NCBI RefSeq assembly: GCF_000980875.1
Contig: NZ_LAYO01000092.1
Location: forward strand, 1-63,037
Source of the DNA: Leucobacter sp. Ag1
GTDB taxonomy: Bacteria > Actinomycetota > Actinomycetes > Actinomycetales > Microbacteriaceae
Reading direction: 5' to 3'
Length of the DNA stretch: 63,037 nt
A program made the position numbers and the translations under genes. Below the pieces are notes generated by a model, which was not told the DNA's origin, did no database searches, and saw only the letters and a list, made by a program, of their open reading frames with translations. This document shows positions 38,048 through 46,153 of this stretch, in pieces; the first letter of the stretch is position 1, and each line of letters opens with the position of its first letter.

Positions 38048-39127
38048 GTGAAGCAGGCGTCGGAGCGACTCGACGCGGCCGGCGCCCGTGGCGTCGAGCC
38101 GGCCGTCGGCGATCGCGGCGTCGAGCTCGCAGTCCGGCGCATCGTCGAGGTGGGTGCAGCCGCGCGGGCACTCGTCGAGCAGCGGCGCGAGGTCGGTGAA
38201 TCCGCGCAGGATCCCCTCGCTCGTGACGTGCCCGAGACCGAAGGAGCGCACGCCCGGCGTATCGATGACCCAGCCGGAGTCACCGCTCGCGGAGCCCGGC
38301 GTGCGGGCGCGCAGCGCGACCGAGGACGACGAGGTGTGGCGGCCGCGCCCGGTCACGGCGTTCACGTGCCCGGTCGCGCGCTCGGCCTCCGGCACGAGCG
38401 CGTTGATGAGGGTCGACTTGCCGACGCCCGAGTGGCCGACGAACACGGTGGTCTTGCCGGCGAGCGCCTCTCGGATCCGTGCGAGCACGCCACCGGGGGA
38501 GTCGTCCTCCCAGTCGCCCGGCTGCGACCGGAACACCGGAACTTCGAGCGCGGCGAAGTTCGCGAGGAACGGCTCGGGGTCCGCGAGGTCGGTCTTCGTG
38601 ATGCAGATGAGGGGCGAGATGCCCGCGTCGTAGGCGGCGACCAGGTAGCGGTCGACGAGACGGACGCGGGGCTCGGGGTTCGCGGCCGCGACGACGATCA
38701 GCATCTGGTCCGCGTTGGCGACCATGACGCGCTCGACGCGGTCGCTGTCGTCGGCGCTGCGGCGGAGCAGGGTGCGGCGATCCTCGATGCCCACGATGCG
38801 GGCGAGGGATCCCTCGGCCCCGCTCGTGTCGCCGACGAGCTGCGCCCGGTCGCCGATCACGATCGGGGTGTTGCGCAGCTCGCGGGCGCGGGCGGCGGTG
38901 ATCTCGCGCTCGTCGGGATCCTCGGGGTCGGCCCCCGCGGCGATGAGCGCCGCGTAGCGGCCGCGATCCACGCCCGTCACCATGCCGATCACCGCGTCGG
39001 AGTGCTCGGGGCGCCGCTTGGTGCGCGGCCGGTTCGCCTTGGGGTTCGGGCGTTGCCGGACCGCGTGGTCGGCGTATTCGCCGTAGGGGACGTCGTCGTC
39101 CTCGTCGTCGGGGATCAGCCAGCTCAT
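38045..39127 (-). CDS. rsgA: Ribosome small-subunit-dependent GTPase A
   Basis: 360 residues. Circularly permuted GTPase: G4 TKTD precedes G1 GHSGVGKST and G3 DTPG. An N-terminal OB-fold-like domain (about residues 40-130) and a C-terminal zinc motif (CPRGCTHLDDAPDC) flank it, as in YjeQ/RsgA, which matures the 30S subunit. Coupled to aroA by a 4-nt overlap (39124-39127), a pairing also common in related actinobacteria. The N-terminus is acidic (DDEDDDVPYGEY). Confidence 0.94.
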   Translation of the reverse strand: MSWLIPDDEDDDVPYGEYADHAVRQRPNPKANRPRTKRRPEHSDAVIGMVTGVDRGRYAALIAAGADPEDPDEREITAARARELRNTPIVIGDRAQLVGDTSGAEGSLARIVGIEDRRTLLRRSADDSDRVERVMVANADQMLIVVAAANPEPRVRLVDRYLVAAYDAGISPLICITKTDLADPEPFLANFAALEVPVFRSQPGDWEDDSPGGVLARIREALAGKTTVFVGHSGVGKSTLINALVPEAERATGHVNAVTGRGRHTSSSSVALRARTPGSASGDSGWVIDTPGVRSFGLGHVTSEGILRGFTDLAPLLDECPRGCTHLDDAPDCELDAAIADGRLDATGAGRVESLRRLLH

Positions 39128-40608
39128 GCGCGCCCGAAGCCGCCGAGCAGGCCGGAGAGGATGTCGGCAGCCGCGGTCATGCCGTTGCCGGCGATGTCGG
39201 CGCCGTCGAGCTTCTCGTCCGAGGTTCCGCTGCCGAGCATGCGGTCCCAGAGGCGTGTGAACTGCGGCAGGGTCTTCGACGTGGATCCGATGTCGTCGAC
39301 CTGGACGCCGGGCACGAGGAGCCCGATCAGTGCGCCGGTGGTGGCCATGCGGTGGTCGGCGTAGGCGTGCCAGAGGCCCGCGTGCAGCGCGGCCGGGCGC
39401 ACGACGATGCCGTCCTCGAGCTCGTCGGCGTCGCCGCCGAGTCCGCGGATCTCGGCGACGAGCGCCGCGATGCGGTCGGTCTCGTGGTGCCGGATGTGGC
39501 CGATGCCGGTGATGGTGCTGGATTCGCCGGGGGTGCCGTCGGGTCGGGGCAGTGCCGCGAGCGCCGCGAGGCCGACGAGCGTCGGGGCGAGTTCCCCGGC
39601 CTCGGGAACGTGCAGTTCGACGCCGCGCAGGACGCCGTCGCCCGAGACGGTGAGCCGATCGCCGTCGGGCGAGACCTCGCCGCCGAACGCGGGCAGCAGC
39701 TCGCGCAGCTGGTCGCCGACCTGCGTGGTCGATGCGGGCCAGCCGGGCACGGTCACGCGGCCGCCGACCGCGAGAGCCGCCGCGAGGAACGGAGCGGCGT
39801 TCGAGAGGTCGGGCTCGATCTCGACCTCGCGCGCGGCGATGGGCCCGGGGGCGACCCGCCACTCGCCGGGGACGGGGGAGTCCGCCTCGACGCCGCGCGC
39901 CCGGAGCACGTCGAGGGTCATCTCGATGTGCGGCACGCTCGGCAGGCGGTCGCCGGTGTGCACCACGTGCACGCCCTCGTCGAAGCGGGCCGCCGAGAGC
40001 AGCAGGCCCGAGACGAACTGGCTCGACAGCGAAGCGTCGAGCTCGACCCGGCCGCCGCGCAGCGATCCGGTGCCGTGCACGGTGAAGGGCAGCGCACCGC
40101 GGCCGTCGTCGGCGATGTCGGCGCCGAGCGCGCGCAGCGCGTCGAGCACGGGGCGCATGGGGCGCTTGCGGGCGTAGGGGTCGCCGTCGAAGGCGGTGGG
40201 TCCGAGCGCGAGCGCGGCGACGGGCGGGACGAAACGCATCACGGTGCCGGCGAGGCCGCAGTCGACGGTCGTGGAGCCGGACAGCTCGGTCGCGGGGACG
40301 ATCCGCAGGTCGTCGTCGCGGCCGTCGCCGCGCGGCTCGGCCGTGATGCCGGTGCCGAGCGAACGGAGCGCCTCGGTCATGAGCTCGGCGTCGCGCGAGC
40401 GGAGCGGGGCGCGCAGCACGCCCGGTCCGTCGGCGAGCGCCGAGAGGATCAGTTCTCGGCCGGTGAGCGACTTGGAGCCGGGCAGCGGCACGGTGGCGTC
40501 GAGCGCCCCATCGGGCACCGGAGCCTCCCACGCCACGGCAGCGTCGTCGTCGACCTCGCCGATGCCGGTCGGGTCGTCATTGCCTCGGGAATGTTTTGCG
40601 ATGAACAT
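39124..40608 (-). CDS. aroA: 3-phosphoshikimate 1-carboxyvinyltransferase (EPSP synthase)
   Basis: 494 residues from ATG 40608. [12 protein letters not shown] is the N-terminal PEP/shikimate-phosphate motif (Asn usual where Gly stands in LTNR), [11 protein letters not shown] and the late [14 protein letters not shown] complete the active site. Sixth step of the shikimate pathway. The first about 25 residues are an extension; a GTG at 40536 (before AWEAPVPDG) is an alternative start and would move the gene clear of the SigR promoter at 40587-40613. Upstream minus-strand TAGAGT (40618-40623) is its likely -10. Confidence 0.93.
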   Translation of the reverse strand: MFIAKHSRGNDDPTGIGEVDDDAAVAWEAPVPDGALDATVPLPGSKSLTGRELILSALADGPGVLRAPLRSRDAELMTEALRSLGTGITAEPRGDGRDDDLRIVPATELSGSTTVDCGLAGTVMRFVPPVAALALGPTAFDGDPYARKRPMRPVLDALRALGADIADDGRGALPFTVHGTGSLRGGRVELDASLSSQFVSGLLLSAARFDEGVHVVHTGDRLPSVPHIEMTLDVLRARGVEADSPVPGEWRVAPGPIAAREVEIEPDLSNAAPFLAAALAVGGRVTVPGWPASTTQVGDQLRELLPAFGGEVSPDGDRLTVSGDGVLRGVELHVPEAGELAPTLVGLAALAALPRPDGTPGESSTITGIGHIRHHETDRIAALVAEIRGLGGDADELEDGIVVRPAALHAGLWHAYADHRMATTGALIGLLVPGVQVDDIGSTSKTLPQFTRLWDRMLGSGTSDEKLDGADIAGNGMTAAADILSGLLGGFGRA

Positions 40609-40613
40609 CGGTT
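40587..40613 (+). promoter_or_regulatory. SigR-type (thiol-stress sigma) promoter of sigR-rsrA
   Basis: GGGAAT (40587-40592), exactly 18 nt, GTT (40611-40613): the published consensus for SigR/SigH of Streptomyces and mycobacteria is GGGAAT-N18-GTT. It points toward sigR, as expected from positive autoregulation, and lies across the aroA start codon on the other strand. Confidence 0.8.
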
Positions 40614-40720
40614 ACTCACTCTACCGGCGCAACCCCGCGATCCGGTGGGATCGCCTTCCGGCGCCGCCGAGGCGGCAGTGTCGAGGGCGGCCGCGGAACC
40701 TGTTCGAGAGGAAGGCCGCA

Positions 40721-41476
40721 GTGAGCTCGATCGCAGTGCACGAGGCGCCGACGCTCCGCTTGCCGCGCTTCGGATCCGCGGTCGGGACCGGTCGCGCCGC
40801 GGTGCGGCGCGCGGCCCGCGCAGCCCGCGACCAGCGCGCCCGCGTAGGATCGGAGACTGTGACCCCCACCGAGACGACCGCGAACGAGCTGGAGCAGCGC
40901 TTCACGCGAGACGCACTCCCGTACCTCGACCAGCTGTACGGCGCGGCGATGAAGATGACCCGCAATCCGGCGGACGCCCAGGATCTGGTCCAGGAGACCT
41001 TCCTGAAAGCCTTCCAGGCGTTCCACACGTTCACCGAGGGCACGAACCTCAAGGCGTGGCTGTACCGGATCATGACCAACAGCTACATCAACACCTACCG
41101 CAAGCGTCAGCGCCAGCCGCTGATGGGCGCGGTCGAGGACCTCGAGGACTGGCAGATGGGCGGCGCCGAGTCGACCACCGCGGCCTCCTCGCGCTCGGCC
41201 GAGGCGGAGGCGATCGATCGCACGCCCTCGACGGTGGTGACCGAGGCGCTGAACGCGCTTCCCGAGGACTTCCGGATGGTCGTGTACCTCGCCGACGTCG
41301 AGGGATTCGCGTACCAGGAGATCGCGGACATCATGGAGACCCCGATCGGCACGGTCATGAGCCGGCTGCACCGGGGCCGTGCGCGGCTGCGCCAGTCGCT
41401 GGGCAGCTACGCGCGCGAACAGGGGATCGGCGGGGCCGAGGCCCCCGAGCAGACGGCGGGAGGTGAACGACGATGA
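40721..41476 (+). CDS. sigR: ECF RNA polymerase sigma factor SigR/SigH
   Basis: 251 residues from GTG 40721 (AGGAAGG 5 nt upstream) or 205 from GTG 40859. Sigma2 (about residues 60-130: [27 protein letters not shown] and [17 protein letters not shown]) and sigma4 ([20 protein letters not shown] with [20 protein letters not shown]) match SigR, the disulfide-stress sigma factor. The 46-residue Arg/Ala-rich extension is like the longer, unstable SigR' isoform known in Streptomyces. rsrA overlaps its end by 4 nt. Confidence 0.93.
   Translation: MSSIAVHEAPTLRLPRFGSAVGTGRAAVRRAARAARDQRARVGSETVTPTETTANELEQRFTRDALPYLDQLYGAAMKMTRNPADAQDLVQETFLKAFQAFHTFTEGTNLKAWLYRIMTNSYINTYRKRQRQPLMGAVEDLEDWQMGGAESTTAASSRSAEAEAIDRTPSTVVTEALNALPEDFRMVVYLADVEGFAYQEIADIMETPIGTVMSRLHRGRARLRQSLGSYAREQGIGGAEAPEQTAGGERR
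40845..40850 (+). promoter_or_regulatory. Possible internal promoter for the short SigR isoform
   Basis: TAGGAT lies 8 nt before GTG 40859, which would give a nearly leaderless mRNA for the 205-residue form. No good -35 is visible. Confidence 0.35.
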
Positions 41477-41715
41477 GCGGATGCGATTGCCAGACCGCGC
41501 GCGACAACCTCGAGGAGCTGCTGCGCGGCGAACTGAGCGAGGGCGCCTGCGGCCCGATCCGCGAGCACCTGGCGAACTGCCCGGACTGCCGTGACGAGCA
41601 GCAGGTCTTCGAGCACCTCACGATAGCGGTGAAGCGGGCTTGCGAAGAGGAAGCGCCGCCGAGCCTGCGCGACGCCGTGCTGCGCGGGCTGCGCGAGCTC
41701 GACCAGCACGCCTAG
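41473..41715 (+). CDS. rsrA: Redox-sensing anti-sigma factor RsrA
   Basis: 80 residues. Zinc-binding anti-sigma motif H32-x3-C36-x2-C39 ([10 protein letters not shown]), with Cys 4/6 near the N-terminus completing the thiol switch. Under disulfide stress the protein loses Zn and releases SigR. ATGA overlap with sigR (41473-41476) couples their synthesis. Its TAG stop is the last three bases of the CTAG into which the neighbouring IS inserted, so the protein itself was left intact. Confidence 0.93.
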   Translation: MSGCDCQTARDNLEELLRGELSEGACGPIREHLANCPDCRDEQQVFEHLTIAVKRACEEEAPPSLRDAVLRGLRELDQHA

Positions 41716-42409
41716 GGCGTGTCTGTTCAATGTTTGTTGGGTAGGGCTGGGGCCGTGGACTCGTGTCCAGGGTCTCCAGCTCCTGTCAGATGCCCAGTGG
41801 GCGGTGATTGTTGATCTGATGCCCGGCCCAACTGGAAAGAAAGGGCGTCCGTTCGCCGATGCCCGCGCGATGGGCGAGGCAATCACCTACCGGTATGGGT
41901 GCGGGAGCGCGTGGCGTGACCTGGCCACAGAGTTCGGCCCCGGCAGACGGTTTGGCAGCGCCAAAAGCGCATGGTTGGTGACGGCACTTGGGACCTCGTG
42001 CAGGCCCGTCTGCACGAGCGTGCTGAGCAGGAAGTCCTGATTGGTTGGGACGTGTCGGTGGAATCCACGATCGCGCGTGCGCATCAGCACGCGACGAACG
42101 TGACGCGCCTCAAAAAGGGATACATCGAATTACAAGAATCTGCTGGCCGAGCCTCCTAATCAGGCAATCGGGCGTTCCCGGGCGGTCTGTCGACGAAAAC
42201 GCATCAGCTGGTCGAACGGACACGGTCTAACGCTGCTGACGATCGTGACCGCAGGACAGGATGGTGACTCGCCGATGCTCGTCCCGCTGATGGAACGACT
42301 CCGTGTCGGGCGTCGTACCCGGTATGACAAGTGCTCGATTGTGTACCGGGCCGCGGTTGTGTTGAGTGGGGTGGTCGCGTGGCTCAACTACTTACAAGAC
42401 ACGCCCTAG
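41712..42409 (+). mobile_element. IS5-family element, decayed, with CTAG target duplication
   Basis: The element proper is 41716-42405, 690 bp. Ends are inverted repeats GGCGTGTCT and AGACACGCC; CTAG is duplicated at 41712-41715 and 42406-42409, the 4-bp YTAR target of IS5-type elements. Family members are usually about 830-900 bp, so about 150-200 bp are lost. Confidence 0.82.
41774..42408 (+). pseudogene. IS5-family transposase, frameshifted and internally deleted
   Basis: Three frames must be joined. Frame one reads LSDAQWAVIVDLMPGPTGKK then YRYGCGSAWRDLATEFGP (41786-41943); frame two continues QTVWQRQKRMVGDGTWDLVQ and WDVSVESTIARAHQHATN to about 42105; a third gives NYKNLLAEPPNQAIGRS and GHGLTLLTIVTAGQDGDSPM and ends RYDKCSIVYRAAVVLSGVVA before the TAG at 42406-42408. 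The DDE-transposase segment between about 42305 and 42315 is missing some 50 residues. It cannot encode an active enzyme. Confidence 0.85.
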
Positions 42410-42420
42410 GCGAGCGACGC
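42317..42420. repeat. Direct repeat copy 1 (IS 3' end plus 15-bp flank)
   Basis: 104 bp that align without gaps to 44412-44515: six differences in the 89-bp IS part, none in the 15-bp flank CTAGGCGAGCGACGC (42406-42420). The two copies bracket the islet. Confidence 0.88.
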
Positions 42421-42437
42421 TGGTGGAAGCGCCAGAC

Positions 42438-42881
42438 CTAGCTAGAGCTTAAGGCTCCACGGTCTCCTCTGCCTGATTCTCGACGTTCCCAAAAAAACAC
42501 GTAACAGCCCATCAAAAGTGCCATATACAGCCCGCTAGCAAGTGCTGCTACGGGGAAATTTATTTTCAGATCAGTGACGGATACCAGAAATCCGATAGGC
42601 AATGCACCCAATAGCCCGACGCTAATCCCCACTGTGACCGCGCTAGACAGAGGCGATACCCAGCCGCGTGAGTTCCTCACATAGAACCAGCAAACATATC
42701 CGCCGACTCCGACACAAAGTCCGACAATCGCGCCCGGTATGATAAAAAGTCCAATAATCCATCCGACGCCCCATGCGTTTCCGGGGGACAATGCCAAGCT
42801 TATGCACCAGTAGATCAAGAACGGTGCAGTAGAGATCAAAGAGCCGGCAAATATAGCAGAAAGCAATCTACTTCGAGGCAC
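42438..42881 (-). CDS. Four-helix membrane protein, possible immunity protein
   Basis: 147 residues from GTG 42881, 3 nt from the upstream stop. Hydrophobic spans near residues 7-31, 37-67, 80-104 and 108-130; a short polar C-terminus (RRESGRGDRGALSSS). Not a family I recognise. Base composition is strikingly different: 42481-42540 has 29 G+C in 60 bases, against about 70% in the surrounding chromosome. Being the last gene of an operon with an LXG-like protein, a membrane immunity role is the working guess; a chaperone or unrelated passenger gene is equally possible. Confidence 0.6.
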   Translation of the reverse strand: MPRSRLLSAIFAGSLISTAPFLIYWCISLALSPGNAWGVGWIIGLFIIPGAIVGLCVGVGGYVCWFYVRNSRGWVSPLSSAVTVGISVGLLGALPIGFLVSVTDLKINFPVAALASGLYMALLMGCYVFFWERRESGRGDRGALSSS

Positions 42882-42884
42882 TAG

Positions 42885-43937
42885 CTACTCCGCTCCCGAG
42901 CCGTATCTGTTCACCGCATCTTTAAAACGGTCAGCTTGCTTCCACCAGGTAAAGAACGCGCCTGCTGTCGCTGACTGCGCGACGAACGCTTGAGCGTTCT
43001 CGGCGTGGGCATCTTTGCGTAAGTAGAAATAGCCACCTTGCTCTTCGATGGAGAATTCGATGGTAGATCCAGGGCCGTCGAAATAGGCATCTGAAATGAC
43101 GGTAAATTTCACGCTTGTGTCTGTGGTCTCGACGACAACGTCACCTGTCTCAATATCCCCCCAGTCGCCCGGCAGGGTATTCGACAGCTCGAAAACTGCG
43201 CCGTCTCTAAAACCTTCTTTTGGGCCTCTTGTTGTGAACGGAAATATCTCATCAGGATGCTCTTTAAATACATCCATGAGGTCCTTCGCGGTGTACTCCT
43301 TCGCACTGATCCCCAGATAGTGGCTCATGCTGTAGTCGTAGTAAACCTGTTGATCCCAGCCGCGCTCTGACGGCCAGTCGCCTGGCGGCACGTCCCAGTG
43401 TTCCGCGATCACTGAACGCACCGACTTCAACACGACATCGTCGGCTTTCTGGCGGCGCTTCGCGAGCCGCTCCAAACTCGCCACCGCACCGTCTTCCGCG
43501 TCTCTGGCTTCTTTCAGCTCCGCTTCCAATTCCTGACGCTTGCGCAGATCAGCGATGTGATCCTGCGTCACCTTGAGGTCTCGAATCTTGACCTCAAGCC
43601 CGTTCGCACGTTTCCGCGCGGTGTCGCGGATCCTGATCTGCTCGTCAGCCAGCGCTTTGATCGCCTCGACCTCGGACGCGTACCCCCGAACCGCTTTCTT
43701 CACCGACTCCGCAGCACCGGCAAGCTCCCCAGCCTGCTTCTTCAGACCCTCGATCCGGGCCTTGGCCGCGTCGGCAGCAAGCCCCGACCAGCTATTGGGG
43801 AACACGCCAAGCGCACGTTGAATGTCGGTCTGATCCGAATCCAGCGCGCCAGCCGCCTTCCCCAGCTCCGCGGCGAGACTCTGCAGCGACCCCGTCGCCC
43901 CCGCGCCGGGATCTTCCTCGGTCCACTGTCTGCCCAT
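42885..43937 (-). CDS. WXG/LXG-like protein, putative type VII secretion substrate
   Basis: 350 residues. The N-terminal about 100 residues form a helix-turn-helix with NSWSG at 48-52 (W50-x-G52), the WXG100 signature; a long charged coiled coil follows (about residues 60-175, rich in ELKEARDAEDG-like heptads). The C-terminal about 170 residues (from about WDVPPGDW on) are a separate globular domain with conserved-looking YDYSMSHYLG, FPFTTRGPKEGF and DGPGSTIEF and no recognised toxin motif. No signal peptide. The architecture (WXG helical head, coiled coil, variable tail) is that of ESX/LXG secreted effectors. No secretion machinery is in the window. Confidence 0.6.
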   Translation of the reverse strand: MGRQWTEEDPGAGATGSLQSLAAELGKAAGALDSDQTDIQRALGVFPNSWSGLAADAAKARIEGLKKQAGELAGAAESVKKAVRGYASEVEAIKALADEQIRIRDTARKRANGLEVKIRDLKVTQDHIADLRKRQELEAELKEARDAEDGAVASLERLAKRRQKADDVVLKSVRSVIAEHWDVPPGDWPSERGWDQQVYYDYSMSHYLGISAKEYTAKDLMDVFKEHPDEIFPFTTRGPKEGFRDGAVFELSNTLPGDWGDIETGDVVVETTDTSVKFTVISDAYFDGPGSTIEFSIEEQGGYFYLRKDAHAENAQAFVAQSATAGAFFTWWKQADRFKDAVNRYGSGAE

Positions 43938-44287
43938 CAGCCACGCATCATCTGCATCAGGCCACGACTGGTCAGCGTGTTCGTGGTCTCGACCTGGTTG
44001 AAATCATCTACACACGCGGTCATCGACGTCGACGTCCCCGACGCGCTCTTCCTGCCAGCCTGCACCGCCTGTGCGAACCGGTCAGTGAACAGCCGCACCG
44101 TGTCCGCCACCAACGCACTCCCACAATCCCCACACGACGTGAACCCCGTGGACGCAGCAAACGTGCCGCCAACCTGACCCGCGGCCTCGCGGATATCTCC
44201 GCCGTCAAATGCGAACCGCGCACCCACGCTCACGCACCCCCGAAGAGTCACCTGCTGGAAGAGACCGGCTACACATACTGAAACCAT
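43937..44287 (-). CDS. Small helical partner protein (WXG100-like size)
   Basis: 116 residues from ATG 44287, or 98 from GTG 44233; the shorter form starts just before GARFAFDGGDI and is the length usual for WXG100/Lap-type partners. Mostly helical with a CGDC pair in the middle (TSCGDCGSALVADTVRLF); no WxG. The stop overlaps the start of the 350-residue gene by one base, so the two are co-translated, as expected for a secretion partner. Family assignment is by size, position and helical content only. Confidence 0.55.
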   Translation of the reverse strand: MVSVCVAGLFQQVTLRGCVSVGARFAFDGGDIREAAGQVGGTFAASTGFTSCGDCGSALVADTVRLFTDRFAQAVQAGRKSASGTSTSMTACVDDFNQVETTNTLTSRGLMQMMRG

Positions 44288-44411
44288 ATCGCATCACCGT
44301 TTACGCGGACGCCCCCACAGCCCACCCGCGCCAGGCGATGCCGACAGGTATCGAGGGCGGAACGTGATCGAGCGGGGCTATTGCCGGTTGCAGTAGTGAC
44401 GGGGGCTCGCG

Positions 44412-44503
44412 ACCCGGTATGACAGGTGCGCGATTGTGCACCGGGTCGCGGTCGTGTTGAGTGGGGTGGTCGCGTGGCTCAACTACTTCCAAGACACGCC
44501 CTA
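44412..44503 (+). pseudogene. IS5-family transposase 3' fragment, second copy
   Basis: The frame TRYDRCAIVHRVAVVLSGVV AWLNYFQDTP then TAG encodes the transposase C-terminus, 6 differences in 89 bp from the first copy. It ends in the right inverted repeat (AGACACGCC to 44500) and CTAG. No 5' part of the element is present; homology fades above about 44400. Confidence 0.8.
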
Positions 44504-44515
44504 GGCGAGCGACGC
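44412..44515. repeat. Direct repeat copy 2
   Basis: See copy 1 at 42317-42420. The 15-bp flank is 44501-44515; after it the sequences differ. Confidence 0.88.
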
Positions 44516-44526
44516 AGTAGCACTGA

Positions 44527-44563
44527 GCTGCCGGCCTGGCCGGCGCATCGCCGCTGCGGCAGC
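44527..44563 (-). terminator. Hairpin after the peptide ABC operon
   Basis: GCTGCCG (44527-44533) pairs with CGGCAGC (44557-44563); a further GGCC/GGCC-type stem is possible inside the loop. It begins 5 nt beyond the last stop of the ABC operon. Confidence 0.45.
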
Positions 44564-44567
44564 CTCG

Positions 44568-45374
44568 TCAGCGTCCGATCCACGTGCCCGGAGGCAGCGT
44601 GGGACGCGACGCGACGAGCTCGCGGGTGTACGGCTCGCGCGGATCCTCGAGGATCCGCGCGACCGGCCCCGATTCCACGATCCGGCCGCGGCGCATCACG
44701 ACGACCCGCTCGGCGATCGTCGGAACGATCGCGAGATCGTGCGTGACCGTGAGCATCGTGAGCCCGAGGTCCCGCCGCAGCTCGGCGAGCAGCTCGAGGA
44801 TCCGGCGGCGCACCAGTACGTCGAGCGCGCTCACCGGCTCGTCCCCGACGAGCAGCTCGGGGCCGTGCACCAGCGCTCGTGCGATTGCGATGCGCTGGCG
44901 CTGGCCGCCCGAGAATTCACGCGGGAGGCGCTGCGCCGCGTCCGCGGGCAGTCCGAGCCGGTCGAGGATCGCGTCGACGCGGGCGGCGGCGTCGGCGGTC
45001 TCGCCGATCGCCTCGAGCGGCTCGGCGACGGTCTGCCCGATCGTGCGCCTCGGATTGAACGAGGCGTAGGGGTCCTGGAAGACGAGGCCGGTGCGGCGAC
45101 GCAGCCAGAGCATCCGGTCGCGCGGGTCCGCCACGACGGGACGCCCGTCGAACCGCACCGTGCCCGCGTCGAGGTGCCCGAGGCCGAGGAGCGCGCGCAG
45201 CAGCGTCGACTTCCCCGAGCCGGACTCGCCCACGATCGCGACGCTCTCGCCGGCCTCGATGCGCAGGTCGATCCCGTCGATCGCCGCGACGCTGCCCGCG
45301 CGCTCGAACAGTCGTCGGGGCGGGGTGCGGAAGCGGGTGACGAGGCCCTCGGCCTCGATGAGCGCGGCGGTCAT
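44568..45374 (-). CDS. Peptide/nickel-type ABC importer ATPase (DppF/OppF-like)
   Basis: 268 residues. Walker A GESGSGKST (about 48-56), Q-loop FQDPYASFNPRRTI typical of OppF/DppF, signature FSGGQRQRIAIARALV, Walker B LLVGDEPVSALD. Fifth and last gene of an operon in which every junction overlaps by 4 nt. This ATPase and the preceding one form the heterodimer of a PepT-family importer. Confidence 0.88.
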   Translation of the reverse strand: MTAALIEAEGLVTRFRTPPRRLFERAGSVAAIDGIDLRIEAGESVAIVGESGSGKSTLLRALLGLGHLDAGTVRFDGRPVVADPRDRMLWLRRRTGLVFQDPYASFNPRRTIGQTVAEPLEAIGETADAAARVDAILDRLGLPADAAQRLPREFSGGQRQRIAIARALVHGPELLVGDEPVSALDVLVRRRILELLAELRRDLGLTMLTVTHDLAIVPTIAERVVVMRRGRIVESGPVARILEDPREPYTRELVASRPTLPPGTWIGR

Positions 45375-46153
45375 GCGCGGCTCCCCTCGGGAAGCGCCTC
45401 GATGAGCGCGCGGGTGACCCGGTGCTCGGGCGCCGTGAGGATCCGGTCCACGGGACCGTGCTCGACCACGAGACCGTCATCGAGCACGACGACTCGGTCG
45501 GCGACGGCGGCGAGCACCGCGAGATCGTGCGTGATGAAGACGAGCGAGCAGGCGTCGTCGGCGGTCACGGCCCGGAACAGCTCCAGGATCCCGCGCTGCA
45601 CCGTGACGTCGAGCGCCGTGGTCGGCTCGTCCGCGAGCAGCAGCCCGGGGCCGGCCGACAGCGCCGCGGCGATGGCGGCGCGCTGCCGCTGACCGCCCGA
45701 CACCTCGTGCGGGTAGGCGCGCACGATGCGCTCGGGATCGTCGAGCCCCACGCGACGGGCGAGCCGCAGCGCGGCGTCGCGCCGCTCCGAGCGATCCAGG
45801 TCGTAGTGCTGCGCGAGGGCCTCGGTCATCTGCCGTCCGAGGCGCCGGACCGGGTTGAGCGCGGTCCTCGGCTCCTGGAACACCATCCCGATCAGATCGC
45901 CGCGGATCTCCGACAGGTCCCGATCCGACGCGCCGATGAGCTCCCGCTCGCCGAGCCGGATCGATCCGCTCGTCTCGGCGCCGTCGGGGAGGAGTCCCGC
46001 GATCGCGAGGGCGGTCAACGTCTTGCCCGATCCCGAGCCGCCGATCAGGCCGAGCCGGTCGCCGGGAGCGAGTGCGAACGAGACGCCGCGCAGCAGTTCC
46101 GTCCCGCGGATCGCGACGCGCAGATCCGAGACGACGAGCGGCAGAGCGGTCAC
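45371..46153 (-). CDS. Peptide/nickel-type ABC importer ATPase (DppD/OppD-like)
   Basis: 260 residues from GTG 46153, overlapping the permease stop (GTGA). Walker A GGSGSGKTLTALAI, Q-loop FQEPRTALNPVRRLG, signature VSGGQRQRAAIAAALS, Walker B LLLADEPTTALDVTVQ, typical of DppD/OppD. The usual C-terminal iron-sulfur (Cys-rich) extension of OppD is absent. Confidence 0.88.
   Translation of the reverse strand: MTALPLVVSDLRVAIRGTELLRGVSFALAPGDRLGLIGGSGSGKTLTALAIAGLLPDGAETSGSIRLGERELIGASDRDLSEIRGDLIGMVFQEPRTALNPVRRLGRQMTEALAQHYDLDRSERRDAALRLARRVGLDDPERIVRAYPHEVSGGQRQRAAIAAALSAGPGLLLADEPTTALDVTVQRGILELFRAVTADDACSLVFITHDLAVLAAVADRVVVLDDGLVVEHGPVDRILTAPEHRVTRALIEALPEGSRA

Noticed and set aside
38045..40531. 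An apparent 828-residue protein covering rsgA and the antiparallel reading of aroA in another frame.
   Set aside because: The N-terminal 470 residues are Arg/Ala-rich shadow of aroA; rsgA has its own ATG at 39127 with the usual overlap to aroA.
40196..40720. A longer N-terminus for SigR.
   Set aside because: The upstream frame runs antisense to aroA and lies before the SigR promoter; the Shine-Dalgarno at GTG 40721 and the family length argue against it.
41716..44500. A composite transposon with two complete IS copies.
   Set aside because: The right copy is only a 3' fragment and the left one is frameshifted and internally deleted; neither can transpose now.
41716..44567. Insertion into a tRNA gene by an integrative element.
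   Set aside because: No tRNA or integrase is present; the direct repeats are IS ends plus CTAG flank.
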